Positions 20,101 through 34,962 of a DNA stretch of 64,000 nucleotides are shown here, in pieces. The first letter of the stretch is position 1. The number at the start of each line of letters is the position of its first letter. A program made the translations under genes and the position numbers. Location: NCBI RefSeq assembly GCF_029227915.1, contig NC_079882.1, positions 30,310,001 through 30,374,000 on the forward strand, given 5' to 3'. The notes under the pieces were generated by a model. The model saw only the letters and a list, made by a program, of their open reading frames with translations. It was not told the origin of the DNA and searched no databases. The DNA is from Hydractinia symbiolongicarpus (lineage: Eukaryota; Cnidaria; Hydrozoa; Anthoathecata; Hydractiniidae).

Positions 20101-20864
20101 TCTAAACTTCTAAATGAAGCGCTACCGCAGCACCCAGTGTAACCGCTGAATTCCAGCAATCATGTTAAAATAAGAACAATGTTATTTCTTGGGGTCCAAT
20201 TGGCTCATTTATCACATTTATAATGTCAAAGTCAAAAATCAGTTCAATTAAATCCTACAGTCAATCGTTTCACTGTTAAAAGCGATGCAACCTTGTAATA
20301 TCAGAAACATATCGCTAAATACATGTTGGTACGAATATGTTGCGCAACTGTTGTAACTCAAACGCACTGATACCGCTAGAAAGTCAATGAAATGTAGTTT
20401 TTGAAACTGTCTCTAATTTCTCAGGGCGCGCTAACGGCAAGGATTGCTCCAACAGTAAAAAATGACTTATTTATCTAAATTTTTAAATGAAGCGCTACCA
20501 CAGCGCCCAGTGTAATCGCCAAGTTCCAGCAACCATGTCAGATTAAGAAGAATGCTATTTCTTGGAGTCCAATTATCTCATTTATCACATTTGTGAAATC
20601 AAAGTCCAAAATCAGTTCAATTAAGTCCCACAGTTAATCGTTTCACTGTTAAAAGCGATACAACCTGGTAATATCAGAAACATATCGCTAAATACATGTT
20701 GGTACAAATATGTGACGCAACCGTTGTAACTCAAACGGACTGATACCCTTAGAAAGTCAATGAAATAAAGTTTTTGAAACTGTCTCCATTCCCTCAGCGC
20801 GCGCTACTGGCTAAGATTGGTCCCACAGTACAAAAAGACTTATTTATCTAAACTTCTAAATGAA
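17143..20864 (+). repeat. Five-monomer higher-order repeat, 1,861 bp, two copies
   Basis: Anchors 17143, 17516, 17885, 18258 and 18631 are each followed 1,861 bp later by 19004, 19377, 19746, 20119 and 20492. Four 373-bp monomers and one 369-bp monomer make the unit. Shared variants include GTTTAGTTCCAGTAATCTTG, GTCAGTCGTTTC and ATGTTAAAATAAGAACAATG. Differences are scattered single bases, for example CCCTCAG versus CCCACAG near 17817 and 19677. Confidence 0.85.
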
Positions 20865-21237
20865 GCGCTACCGCAGCACCCAGTGTAACCGCTGAATTCC
20901 AGCAAACATGTTAAAATAAGAACAATGTTATTTCTTGGGGTCCAATTGGCTCATTTATCACATTTATAATGTCAAAGTCAAAAATCAGTTCAATTAAATC
21001 CCACAGTCAATCGTTTCACTGTTAAAAGCGATGCAACCTTGTAATATCAGAAACATATCGCTAAATACATGTTGGTACGAATATGTTGCGCAACTGTTAT
21101 AACTCAAACGCACTGATACCGCTAGAAAGTCAATGAAATGTAGTTTTTGAAACTGTCTCTAATTTCTCAGGGCGCGCTAACGGCAAGGATTGCTCCAACA
21201 GTAAAAAATGACTTATTTATCTAAATTTTTAAATGAA

Positions 21238-24200
21238 GCGCTACCACAGCGCCCAGTGTAATCGCTAAGTTCCAGCAACCATCACAGATTAAGAAGAATG
21301 CTATTTCTTGGAGTCCAATTGTCTCATTTATCACATTTGTAAAATCACAGTCAAAAATCAGTTCAATTAAGTCCCACAGTCAATTGTTTCACTGTTAAAA
21401 GCCATGCAACCTGGCAATATCTGAAACATATCGCTAAATACATGTTGGTACGAATATGTGACGCAACCGTTGTGACTCAAACAGACTGATACCGTTAGAA
21501 ACCCAATGAAATATAGTTTTTGAAACTGTCGCTATTTCTTCAGCGCGCGCTAACGGCTAGGATTGGTCCCACAGTATAAAATGACTTAATTATCTACATT
21601 TTTAAATGAGGCGCTACCACAGCGCCCAGTGTAATCGTTTAGTTCCAGTAAAATTGTCAAATTAAGAAGAATGTTTTTTCTTGGAGTCCAATTGTCTCAT
21701 TTATCATATTTATCAGGTCAGAATCAAAAATCAGTTCAATTAAGTCCCACAGTCAATTGTCTCCCTGTTAAAAGCCATGCAACCTGGCAATATCTGAAAC
21801 ATATCGCTAAATACATGTTGGTACAAATATGTGACGCAACCGTTGTAACTCAAACGGACTGATACCCTTAGAAAGTCAATGAAATAAAGTTTTTGAAACT
21901 GTCTCCATTCCCTCAGCGCGCGCTACCGGCTAAGATTGGTCCCACAGTACAAAAAGACTTATTTATCTAAACTTCTAAATGAAGCGCTACCGCAGCACCC
22001 AGTGTAACCGCTGAATTCCAGCAATCATGTTAAAATAAGAACAATGTTATTTCTTGGGGTCCAATTGGCTCATTTATCACATTTATAATGTCAAAGTCAA
22101 AAATCAGTTCAATTAAATCCCACAGTCAATCGTTTCACTGTTAAAAGCGATGCAACCTTGTAATATCAGAAACATATCGCTAAATACATGTTGGTACGAA
22201 TATGTTGCGCAACTGTTGTAACTCAAACGCACTGATACCGCTAGAAAGTCAATGAAATGTAGTTTTTGAAACTGTCTCTAATTTCTCAGGGCGCGCTAAC
22301 GGCAAGGATTGCTCCAACAGTAAAAAATAACTTATTTATCTAAATTTTTAAATGAAGCGCTACCACAGCGCCCAGTGTAATCGCTAAGTTCCAGCAACCA
22401 TGTCAGATTAAGAAGAATGCTATTTCTTGGAGTCCAATTATCTCATTTATCACATTTGTAAAATCACAGTCAAAAATCAGTTCAATTAAGTCCCACAGTC
22501 AATTGTTTCACTGTTAAAAGCCATGCAACCTGGCAATATCTGAAACATATCGCTAAATACATGTTGGTACGAATATGTGACGCAACCGTTGTGACTCAAA
22601 CAGACTGATACCGTTAGAAACCCAATGAAATATAGTTTTTGAAACTGTCGCTATTTCTTCAGCGCGCGCTAACGGCTAGGATTGGTCCCACAGTATAAAA
22701 TGACTTAATTATCTACATTTTTAAATGAGGCGCTACCACAGCGCCCAGTGTAATCGTTTAGTTCCAGTAATCTTGTCAAATTAAGAAGAATGTTTTTTCT
22801 TGGAGTCCAATTGTCTCATTTATCATATTTATCAGGTCAGAATCAAAAATCAGTTCAATTAAGTCCCACAGTCAATTGTCTCCCTGTTAAAAGCCATGCA
22901 ACCTGGCAATATCTGAAACATATCGCTAAATACATGTTGGTACGAATATGTGACGCAACCGTTGTGACTCAAACAGACTGATACCGTTAGAAACCCAATG
23001 AAATATAGTTTTTGAAACTGTCGCTATTTCTTCAGCGCGCGCTAACGGCTAGGATTGGTCCCACAGTATAAAATGACATATTTATCTACATTTTTAAATA
23101 AAGCGCTACCACAGCGCCTAGTGTAATCGTTGAGTTCAATCAATCATGAAAAATTAGGAAGAATGTTACTTCTTGGAGTCCAATTGGCTCATTTATCACA
23201 TTTATAAGTTCAAAGTCCAAAATCAGTTCAATTAAGTCCCACAGTTAATCGTTTCACTGTTAAAAGCGATGCAACCTGGTAATATCAGAAACATATCGCT
23301 AAATACATGTTGGTACAAATATGTGACGCAACCGTTGTAACTCAAACGGACTGATACCCTTAGAAAGTCAATGAAATAAAGTTTTTGAAACTGTCTCCAT
23401 TCCCTCAGCGTGCGCTAACGGCTAAGATTGGTTCCACAGTTCAAAAGGACTTATCCAAATTTCTAAATGAAGCGCTACTGCAGCGCCCAGTGTAACCACT
23501 GAATTCCAGCAATCATGTCAAATTGAGAAAAATGTTATTTCTTGCAGTCCAATTGGCTCATTTATCACATTTATAATGTCAAAGTCCAAAATCAGTTCAA
23601 TTAAGTCCCACAGTTAATCGTTTCACTGTTAAAAGCGATGCAACCTGGTAATATCAGAAACATATCGCTAAATACATGTTGGTACAAATATGTGACGCAA
23701 CCGTTGTAACTCAAACGGACTGATACCCTTAGAAAGTCAATGAAATAAAGTTTTTGAAACTGTCTCCGTTCCCTCAGCGCGCGCTACCGGCTAAGATTGG
23801 TCCCACAGTACAAAAAGACTTATTTATCTAAACTTCTAAATGAAGCGCTACCGCAGCACCCAGTGTAACCGCCGAATTCCAGCAATCATGTTAAAATAAG
23901 AACAATGTTATTTCTTGGGGTCCAATTGGCTCATTTATCACATTTATAATGTCAAAGTCAAAAATCAGTTCAATTAAATCCCACAGTCAATCGTTTCACT
24001 GTTAAAAGCGATGCAACCTTGTAATATCAGAAACATATCGCTAAATACATGTTGGTACGAATATGTTGCGCAACTGTTGTAACTCAAACGCACTGATACC
24101 GCTAGAAAGTCAATGAAATGTAGTTTTTGAAACTGTCTCTAATTTCTCAGGGCGCGCTAACGGCAAGGATTGCTCCAACAGTAGAAAATGACTTATTTAT

Positions 24201-25300
24201 CTAAATTTTTTAATGAAGCGCTACCACAGCGCCCAGTGTAATCGCTAAGTTCCAGCAACCATGTCAGATTAAGAAGAATGCTATTTCTTGGAGTCCAATT
24301 ATCTCATTTATCACATTTGTAAAATCACAGTCAAAAATCAGTTCAATTAAGTCCCACAGTCAATTGTTTCACTGTTCAAAGCCATGCAACCTGGCAATAT
24401 CTGAAACATATCGCTAAATACATGTTGGTACGAATATGTGACGCAACCGTTGTGACTCAAACAGACTGATACCGTTAGAAACCCAATGAAATATAGTTTT
24501 TGAAACAGTCGCTATTTCTTCAGCGCGCGCTAACGGCTAGGATTGGTCCCACAGTATAAAATGACTTAATTATCTACATTTTTAAATGAGGCGCTACCAC
24601 AGCGCCCAGTGTAATCGTTTAGTTCCAGTAATCTTGTCAAATTAAGAAGAATGTTTTTTCTTGGAGTCCAATTGTCTCATTTATCATATTTATAAGGTCA
24701 GAATCAAAAATCAGTTCAATTAAGTCCCACAGTCAATTGTCTCCCTGTTAAAAGCCATGCAACCTGGCAATATCTGAAACATATCGCTAAATACATGTTG
24801 GTACGAATATGTGACGCAACCGTTGTGACTCAAACAGACTGATACCGTTAGAAACCCAATGAAATATAATTTTTGAAACTGTCGCTATTTCTTTAGCGCG
24901 CGCTAACGGCTAGGATTGGTCCCACAGTATAAAATGACTTAATTATCTACATTTTTAAATGAGGCGCTACCACAGCGCCCAGTGTAATCGTTTAGTTCCA
25001 GTAATCTTGTCAAATTAAGAAGAATGTTTTTTCTTGGAGTCCAATTGTCTCATTTATCATATTTATCAGGTCAGAATCAAAAATCAGTTCAATTAAGTCC
25101 CACAGTCAATTGTCTCCCTGTTAAAAGCCATGCAACCTGGCAATATCTGAAACATATCGCTAAATACATGTTGGTACGAATATGTGACGCAACCGTTGTG
25201 ACTCAAACAGACTGATACCGTTAGAAACCCAATGAAATATAGTTTTTGAAACTGTCGCTATTTCTTCAGCGCGCGCTAACGGCTAGGATTGGTCCCACAG
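21238..25300 (+). repeat. Three-monomer higher-order repeats, about 1,119 bp
   Basis: The variant ATCATATTTATCAGGTCAGAATC recurs at 21701, 22820 and 25054, offsets of 1,119 and about 2,234 bp. Near-identical 63-codon frames start at 21671, 22790 and 25024 for the same reason. The block is not perfectly regular: a one-monomer tandem copy lies near 24600-25000. Confidence 0.8.
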
Positions 25301-25789
25301 TATAAAATGACATATTTATCTACATTTTTAAATAAAGCGCTACCACAGCGCCTAGTGTAATCGTTGAGTTCAATCAATCATGAAAAATTAGGAAGAATGT
25401 TACTTCTTGGAGTCCAATTGGCTCATTTATCACATTTATAAGTTCAAAGTCCAAAATCAGTTCAATTAAGTCCCACAGTTAATCGTTTCACTGTTAAAAG
25501 CGATGCAACCTGGTAATATCAGAAACATATCGCTAAATACATGTTGGTACAAATATGTGACGCAACCGTTGTAACTCAAACGGACTGATACCCTTAGAAA
25601 GTCAATGAAATAAAGTTTTTGAAACTGTCTCCATTCCCTCAGCGTGCGCTAACGGCTAAGATTGGTTCCACAGTTCAAAAGGACTTATCCAAATTTCTAA
25701 ATGAAGCGCTACCGCAGCGCCCAGTGTAACCACTGAATTCCAGCAATCATGTCAAATTGAGAAAAATGTTATTTCTTGCAGTCCAATTG

Positions 25790-28700
25790 GCTCATTTTTC
25801 ACATTTATAATGTCAAAGTCAAAAATCAGTTCAATTAAATCCCACAGTCAATCGTTTCACTGTTAAAAGCGATGCAACCTTGTAATATCAGAAACATATC
25901 GCTAAATACATGTTGGTACGAATATGTTGCGCAACTGTTGTAACTCAAACGCACTGATACCGCTAGAAAGTCAATGAAATGTAGTTTTTGAAACTGTCTC
26001 TAATTTCTCAGGGCGTGCTAACGGCAAGGATTGCTCCAACAGTAAAAAATGACTTATTTATCTAAGTTTTTAAATGAAGCGCTACCACAGCGCCCAGTGT
26101 AATCGCTAAGTTCCAGCAACCATGTCAGATTAAGAAGAATGCTATTTCTTGGAGTCCAATTATCTCATTTATCACATTTGTAAAATCACAGTCTAAAATC
26201 AGTTCAATTAAGTCCCACAGTCAATTGTTTCACTGTTAAAAGCGATGCAACCTGGCAATATCTGAAACATATCGCTAAATACATGTTGGTACGAATATGT
26301 GACGCAACCGTTGTGACTCAAACAGACTGATACCGTTAGAAACCCAATGAAATATAGTTTTTGAAACTGTCGCTATTTCTTCAGCGCGCGCTAACGGCTA
26401 GGATTGGTCCCACAGTATAAAATGACATATTTATCTACATTTTTAAATAAAGCGCTACCACAGCGCCTAGTGTAATCGTTGAGTTCAATCAATCATGAAA
26501 AATTAGGAAGAATGTTACTTCTTGGAGTCCAATTGGCTCATTTATCACATTTATAAGTTCAAAGTCCAAAATCAGTTCAATTAAGTCCCACAGTTAATTG
26601 TTTCACTGTTAAAAGCGATGCAACCTGGTAATATCAGAAACATATCGCTAAATACATGTTGGTACAAATATGTGACGCAACCGTTGTAACTCAAACGGAC
26701 TGATACCCTTAGAAAGTCAATGAAATAAAGTTTTTGAAACTGTCTCCATTCCCTCAGCGCGCGCTACCGGCTAAGATTGGTCCCACAGTACAAAAAGACT
26801 TATTTATCTAAACTTCTAAATAAAGCGCTACCGCAGCACCCAGTGTAACCGCTGAATTCCAGCAATCATGTTAAAATAAGAACAATGTTATTTCTTGGGG
26901 TCCAATTGGCTCATTTATCACATTTATAATGTCAAAGTCAAAAATCAGTTCAATTAAATCCCACAGTCAATCGTTTCACTGTTAAAAGCGATGCAACCTT
27001 GTAATATCAGAAACATATCGCTAAATACATGTTGGTACGAATATGTTGCGCAACTGTTGTAACTCAAACGCACTGATACCGCTAGAAAGTCAATGAAATG
27101 TAGTTTTTGAAACTGTCTCTAATTTCTCAGGGCGCGCTAACGGCAAGGATTGCTCCAACAGTAAAAAATGACTTATTTATCTAAATTTTTAAATGAAGCG
27201 CTACCACAGCGCCCAGTGTAATCGCTAAGTTCCAGCAAACATGTCAGATTAAGAAGAATGCTATTTCTTGGAGTCCAATTATCTCATTTATCACATTTGT
27301 AAAATCACAGTCTAAAATCAGTTCAATTAAGTCCCACAGTCAATTGTTTCACTGTTAAAAGCGATGCAACCTGGCAATATCTGAAACATATCGCTAAATA
27401 CATGTTGGTACGAATATGTGACGCAACCGTTGTGACTCAAACAGACTGATACCGTTAGAAACCCAATGAAATATAGTTTTTGAAACTGTCGCTATTTCTT
27501 CAGCGCGCGCTAACGGCTAGGATTGGTCCCACAGTATAAAATGACATATTTATCTACATTTTTAAATAAAGCGCTACCACAGCGCCTAGTGTAATCGTTG
27601 AGTTCAATCAATCATGAAAAATTAGGAAGAATGTTACTTCTTGGAGTCCAATTGGCTCATTTATCACATTTATAAGTTCAAAGTCCAAAATCAGTTCAAT
27701 TAAGTCCCACAGTTAATTGTTTCACTGTTAAAAGCGATGCAACCTGGTAATATCAGAAACATATCGCTAAATACATGTTGGTACAAATATGTGACGCAAC
27801 CGTTGTAACTCAAACGGACTGATACCCTTAGAAAGTCAATGAAATAAAGTTTTTGAAACTGTCTCCATTCCCTCAGCGCGCGCTACCGGCTAAGATTGGT
27901 CCCACAGTACAAAAAGACTTATTTATCTAAACTTCTAAATAAAGCGCTACCGCAGCACCCAGTGTAACCGCTGAATTCCAGCAATCATGTTAAAATAAGA
28001 ACAATGTTATTTCTTGGGGTCCAATTGGCTCATTTATCACATTTATAATGTCAAAGTCAAAAATCAGTTCAATTAAATCCCACAGTCAATCGTTTCACTG
28101 TTAAAAGCGATGCAACCTTGTAATATCAGAAACATATCGCTAAATACATGTTGGTACGAATATGTTGCGCAACTGTTGTAACTCAAACGCACTGATACCG
28201 CTAGAAAGTCAATGAAATGTAGTTTTTGAAACTGTCTCTAATTTCTCAGGGCGCGCTAACGGCAAGGATTGCTCCAACAGTAAAAAATGACTTATTTATC
28301 TAAATTTTTAAATGAAGCGCTACCACAGCGCCCAGTGTAATCGCTAAGTTCCAGCAAACATGTCAGATTAAGAAGAATGCTATTTCTTGGAGTCCAATTA
28401 TCTCATTTATCACATTTGTAAAATCACAGTCTAAAATCAGTTCAATTAAGTCCCACAGTCAATTGTTTCACTGTTAAAAGCGATGCAACCTGGCAATATC
28501 TGAAACATATCGCTAAATACATGTTGGTACGAATATGTGACGCAACCGTTGTGACTCAAACAGACTGATACCGTTAGAAACCCAATGAAATATAGTTTTT
28601 GAAACTGTCGCTATTTCTTCAGCGCGCGCTAACGGCTAGGATTGGTCCCACAGTATAAAATGACATATTTATCTACATTTTTAAATAAAGCGCTACCACA

Positions 28701-29175
28701 GCGCCTAGTGTAATCGTTGAGTTCAATCAATCATGAAAAATTAGGAAGAATGTTACTTCTTGGAGTCCAATTGGCTCATTTATCACATTTATAAGTTCAA
28801 AGTCCAAAATCAGTTCAATTAAGTCCCACAGTTAATTGTTTCACTGTTAAAAGCGATGCAACCTGGTAATATCAGAAACATATCGCTAAATACATGTTGG
28901 TACAAATATGTGACGCAACCGTTGTAACTCAAACGGACTGATACCCTTAGAAAGTCAATGAAATAAAGTTTTTGAAACTGTCTCCATTCCCTCAGCGCGC
29001 CCTACCGGTTAAGATTGGTCCCACAGTACAAAAAGACTTATTTATCTAAACTTCTAAATGAAGCGCTACCGCAGCACCCAGTGTAACCGCTGAATTCCAG
29101 CAATCATGTTAAAATAAGAACAATGTTATTTCTTGGGGTCCAATTGGCTCATTTATCACATTTATAATGTCAAAG
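25790..29175 (+). repeat. Nearly identical three-monomer tandem, 1,119 bp, about three copies
   Basis: The motif TTCTCAGGGCG is at 26006, 27124 and 28243, spacings of 1,118 and 1,119 bp. ATCATGAAAAATTAGG recurs at 26492, 27611 and 28730. By eye copies two and three are almost identical over the whole unit, and copy one differs at a handful of bases (GGGCGTGC, CTAAGTTTTT, CAACCATG). This is the most homogeneous block in domain II and probably its youngest amplification. Confidence 0.88.
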
Positions 29176-31784
29176 TCTAAAATCAGTTCAATTAAGTCCC
29201 ACAGTCAATTGTTTCACTGTTAAAAGCGATGCAACCTGGCAATATCTGAAACATATCGCTAAATACATGTTGGTACGAATATGTGACGCAACCGTTGTGA
29301 CTCAAACAGACTGATACCGTTAGAAACCCAATGAAATATAGTTTTTGAAACTGTCGCTATTTCTTCAGCGCGCGCTAACGGCTAGGATTGGTCCCACAGT
29401 ATAAAATGACATATTTATCTACATTTTTAAATAAAGCGCTACCACAGCGCCTAGTGTAATCTTTGAGTTCAATCAATCATGAAAAATTAGGAAGAATGTT
29501 ACTTCTTGGAGTCCAATTGGCTCATTTATCACATTTATAAGTTCAAAGTCCAAAATCAGTTCAATTAAGTCCCACAGTTAATTGTTTCACTGTTAAAAGC
29601 GATGCAACCTGGTAATATCAGAAACATATCGCTAAATACATGTTGGTACAAATATGTGACGCAACCGTTGTAACTCAAACGGACTGATACCCTTAGAAAG
29701 TCAATGAAATAAAGTTTTTGAAACTGTCTCCGTTCCTTCAGCGCGCGCTACCGGCTAAGGTTGGTCCCACAGTACAAAAAGACTTATTTATCTAAACTTC
29801 TAAATGAAGCGCTACCGCAGCACCCAGTGTAACCGCTGAATTCCAGCAATCATGTTAAAATAAGAACAATGTTATTTCTTGGGGTCCAATTGGCTCATTT
29901 ATCACATTTATAATGTCAAAGTCAAAAATCAGTTCAATTAAATCCCACAGTCAATCGTTTCACTGTTAAAAGCGATGCAACCTTGTAATATCAGAAACAT
30001 ATCGCTAAATACATGTTGGTACGAATATGTTGCGCAACTGTTGTAACTCAAACGCACTGATACCGCTAGAAAGTCAATGAAATGTAGTTTTTGAAACTGT
30101 CTCTAATTTCTCAGGGCGCGCTAACGGCAAGGATTGCTCCAACAGTAAAAAATGACTTATTTATCTAAATTTTTAAATGAAGCGCTACCACAGCGCCCAG
30201 TGTAATCGCTAAGTTCCAGCAACCATGTCAGATTAAGAAGAATGCTATTTCTTGGAGTCCAATTATCTCATTTATCACATTTGTAAAATCACAGTCTAAA
30301 ATCAGTTCAATTAAGTCCCACAGTCAATTGTTTCACTGTTAAAAGCGATGCAACCTGGCAATATCTGAAACATATCGCTAAATACATGTTGGTACGAATA
30401 TGTGACGCAACCGTTGTGACTCAAACAGACTGATACCGTTAGAAACCCAATGAAATATAGTTTTTGAAACTGTCGCTATTTCTTCAGTGCGCGCTAACGG
30501 CTAGGATTGGTCCCACAGTATAAAATGACATATTTATTTACATTTTTAAATAAAGCGCTACCACAGCGCCCAGTGTAATCGTTGAGTTCAATCAATCATG
30601 AAAAATTAGGAAGAATGTTACTTCTTGGAGTCCAATTGGCTCATTTATCACATTTATAAGTTCAAAGTCCAAAATCAGTTCAATTAAGTCCCACAGTTAA
30701 TTGTTTCACTGTTAAAAGCGATGCAACCTGGTAATATCAGAAACATATCGCTAAATACATGTTGGTACAAATATGTGACGCAACCGTTGTAACTCAAACG
30801 GACTGATACCCTTAGAAAGTCAATGAAATAAAGTTTTTGAAACTGTCTCCATTCCCTCAGCGTGCGCTAACGGCTAAGATTGGTTCCACAGTTCAAAAGG
30901 ACTTATCCAAATTTCTAAATGAAGCGCTACCGCAGCGCCCAGTGTAACCACTGAATTCCAGCAATCATGTCAAATTGAGAAAAATGTTATTTCTTGCAGT
31001 CCAATTGGCTCATTTATCACATTTATAATGTCAAAGTCCAAAATCAGTTCAATTAAGTCCCACAGTCAGTCGTTTCACTGTTAAAAGCGATGCAACCTTG
31101 TAATATCAGAAACATAACGCTAAATACATGTTGGTACGAATATGTGACGCAGCCGTTGTAACTTAAACGCACTGATACCGTTAGAAAGTCAATGAGATAA
31201 AGTTTTTGAAACTGTCTCCACTTCCTCAGCGCGCGCTACCGGCTAAGATTGGTCCCACAGTACAAAAAGACTTATTTATCTAAACTTCTAAATGAAGCGC
31301 TACCGCAGCACCCAGTGTAACCGCTGAATTCCAGCAATCATGTTAAAATAAGAACAATGTTATTTCTTGGGGTCCAATTGGCTCATTTATCACATTTATA
31401 ATGTCAAAGTCAAAAATCAGTTCAATTAAATCCCACAGTCAATCGTTTCACTGTTAAAAGCGATGCAACCTTGTAATATCAGAAACATATCGCTAAATAC
31501 ATGTTGGTACGAATATGTTGCGCAACTGTTGTAACTCAAACGCACTGATACCGCTAGAAAGTCAATGAAATGTAGTTTTTGAAACTGTCTCAAATTTCTC
31601 AGGGCGCGCTAACGGCAAGGATTGCTCCAACAGTAAAAAATGACTTATTTATCTAAATTTTTAAATGAAGCGCTACCACAGCGCCCAGTGTAATCGCTAA
31701 GTTCCAGCAACCATGTCAGATTAAGAAGAATGCTATTTCTCGGAGTCCAATTATCTCATTTAACACATTTGTAAAATCAAAGTC

Positions 31785-34700
31785 CAAAATCAGTTCAATT
31801 AAGTCCCACAGTTAATCGTTTCACTGTTAAAAGCGATGCAACCTGGTAATATCAGAAACATATCGCTAAATACATGTTGGTACAAATATGTGACGCAACC
31901 GTTGTAACTCAAACGGACTGATACCCTTAGAAAGTCAATGAAATAAAGTTTTTGAAACTGTCTCCATTCCCTCAGCGCGCGCTACCGGCTAAGATTGGTC
32001 CCACAGTACAAAAAGACTTATTTATCTAAACTTCTAAATGAAGCGCTACCGCAGCACCCAGTGTAACCGCTGAATTCCAGCAATCATGTTAAAATAAGAA
32101 CAATGTTATTTCTTGGGGTCCAATTGGCTCATTTATCACATTTATAAGTTCAAAGTCCAAAATTAGTTCAATTAAATCCCACAGTCAATCGTTTCACTGT
32201 TAAAAGCGATGCAACCTTGTAATATCAGAAACATATCGCTAAATACATGTTGGTACGAATATGTTGCGCAACTGTTGTAACTCAAACGCACTGATACCGC
32301 TAGAAAGTCAATGAAATGTAGTTTTTGAAACTGTCTCTAATTTCTCAGGGCGCGCTAACGGCAAGGATTGCTCCAACAGTAAAAAATGACTTATTTATCT
32401 AAATTTTTAAATGAAGCGCTACCACAGCGCCCAGTGTAATCGCTAAGTTCCAGCAACCATGTCAGATTAAGAAGAATGCTATTTCTTGGAGTCCAATTAT
32501 CTCATTTATCACATTTGTAAAATCACAGTCAAAAATCAGTTCAATTAAGTCCCACAGTCAATTGTTTCACTGTTAAAAGCCATGCAACCTGGGAATATCT
32601 GAAACATATCGCTAAATACATGTTGGTACGAATATGTGACGCAACCGTTGTGACTCAAACAGACTGATACCGTTAGAAACCCAATGAAATATAGTTTTTG
32701 AAACTGTCGCTATTTCTTCAGCGCGCGCTAACGGCTAGGATTGGTCCCACAGTATAAAATGACTTAATTATCTACATTTTTAAATGAGGCGCTACCACAG
32801 CGCCCAGTGTAATCGCTTAGTTCCAGTAATCTTGTCAAATTAAGAAGAATGTTTTTTCTTGGAGTCCAATTGTCTCATTTATCATATTTATAAGGTCAGA
32901 ATCAAAAATCAGTTCAATTAAGTCCCACAGTCAATTGTCTCCCTGTTAAAAGCCATGCAACCTGGCAATATCTAAAACATATCGCTAAATACATGTTGGT
33001 ACGAATATGTGACGCAACCGTTGTGACTCAAACAGACTGATACCGTTAGAAACCCAATGAAATATAGTTTTTGAAACTGTCGCTATTTCTTCAGCGCGCG
33101 CTAACGGCTAGGATTGGTCCCACAGTATAAAATGACATATTTATCTACATTTTTAAATAAAGCGCTACCACAGCGCCTAGTGTAATCGTTGAGTTCAATT
33201 AATCATGAAAAATTAGGAAGAATGTTACTTCTTGGAGTCCAATTGGCTCATTTATCACATTTATAAGTTCAAAGTCCAAAATCAGTTCAATTAAGTCCCA
33301 CAGTTAATCGTTTCACTGTTAAAAGCGATGCAACCTGGTAATATCAGAAACATATCGCTAAATACATGTTGGTACAAATATGTGACGCAACCGTTGTAAC
33401 TCAAACGGACTGATACCCTTAGAAAGTCAATGAAATAAAGTTTTTGAAACTGTCTCCATTCCCTCAGCGCGCGCTACCGGCTAAGATTGGTCCCACAGTA
33501 CAAAAAGACTTATTTATCTAAACTTCTAAATGAAGCGCTACCGCAGCACCCAGTGTAACCGCTGAATTCCAGCAATCATGTTAAAATAAGAACAATGTTA
33601 TTTCTTGGGGTCCAATTGGCTCATTTATCACATTTATAAGTTCAAAGTCCAAAATCAGTTCAATTAAATCCCACAGTCAATCGTTTCACTGTTAAAAGCG
33701 ATGCAACCTTGTAATATCAGAAACATATCGCTAAATACATGTTGGTACGAATATGTTGCGCAACTGTTGTAACTCAAACGCACTGATACCGCTAGAAAGT
33801 CAATGAAATGTAGTTTTTGAAACTGTCTCTAATTTCTCAGGGCGCGCTAACGGCAAGGATTGCTCCAACAGTAAAAAATGACTTATTTATCTAAATTTTT
33901 AAATGAAGCGCTACCACAGCGCCCAGTGTAATCGCTAAGTTCCAGCAACCATGTCAGATTAAGAAGAATGCTATTTCTTGGAGTCCAATTATCTCATTTA
34001 TCACATTTGTAAAATCACAGTCAAAAATCAGTTCAATTAAGTCCCACAGTCAATTGTTTCACTGTTAAAAGCCATGCAACCTGGGAATATCTGAAACATA
34101 TCGCTAAATACATGTTGGTACGAATATGTGACGCAACCGTTGTGACTCAAACAGACTGATACCGTTAGAAACCCAATGAAATATAGTTTTTGAAACTGTC
34201 GCTATTTCTTCAGCGCGCGCTAACGGCTAGGATTGGTCCCACAGTATAAAATGACTTAATTATCTACATTTTTAAATGAGGCGCTACCACAGCGCCCAGT
34301 GTAATCGTTTAGTTCCAGTAATCTTGTCAAATTAAGAAGAATGTTTTTTCTTGGAGTCCAATTGTCTCATTTATCATATTTATAAGGTCAGAATCAAAAA
34401 TCAGTTCAATTAAGTCCCACAGTCAATTGTCTCCCTGTTAAAAGCCATGCAACCTGGCAATATCTAAAACATAGCGCTAAATACATGTTGGTACGAATAT
34501 GTGACGCAACCGTTGTGACTCAAACAGACTGATACCGTTAGAAACCCAATGAAATATAGTTTTTGAAACTGTCGCTATTTCTTCAGCGCGCGCTAACGGC
34601 TAGGATTGGTCCCACAGTATAAAATGACATATTTATCTACATTTTTAAATAAAGCGCTACCACAGCGCCTAGTGTAATCGTTGAGTTCAATTAATCATGA

Positions 34701-34962
34701 AAAATTAGGAAGAATGTTACTTCTTGGAGTCCAATTGGCTCATTTATCACATTTATAAGTTCAAAGTCCAAAATCAGTTCAATTAAGTCCCACAGTTAAT
34801 CGTTTCACTGTTAAAAGCGATGCAACCTGGTAATATCAGAAACATATCGCTAAATACATGTTGGTACAAATATGTGACGCAACCGTTGTAACTCAAACGG
34901 ACTGATACCCTTAGAAAGTCAATGAAATAAAGTTTTTGAAACTGTCTCCATTCCCTCAGCGT
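31785..34962 (+). repeat. Four-monomer higher-order repeat, 1,492 bp, about 2.1 copies
   Basis: CTCAGCGCGC at 31971 and 33463, CTGGGAATATCTG near 32590 and 34082, and GAGTTCAATTAATCATG near 33190 and 34682 all repeat at 1,492 bp. Copies differ by single bases (AAAATTAG versus AAAATCAG, AATCGCTTAG versus AATCGTTTAG). The match ends where GCGTGCGCTAAC replaces GCGCGCGCTACC near 34962. Confidence 0.85.

Noticed and set aside
21671-25215. Three almost identical 63-codon open frames on the plus strand at 21671, 22790 and 25024
   Set aside because: They lie inside satellite monomers, repeat only because the HOR repeats, and have no recognisable domain or conserved frame in neighbouring monomers.
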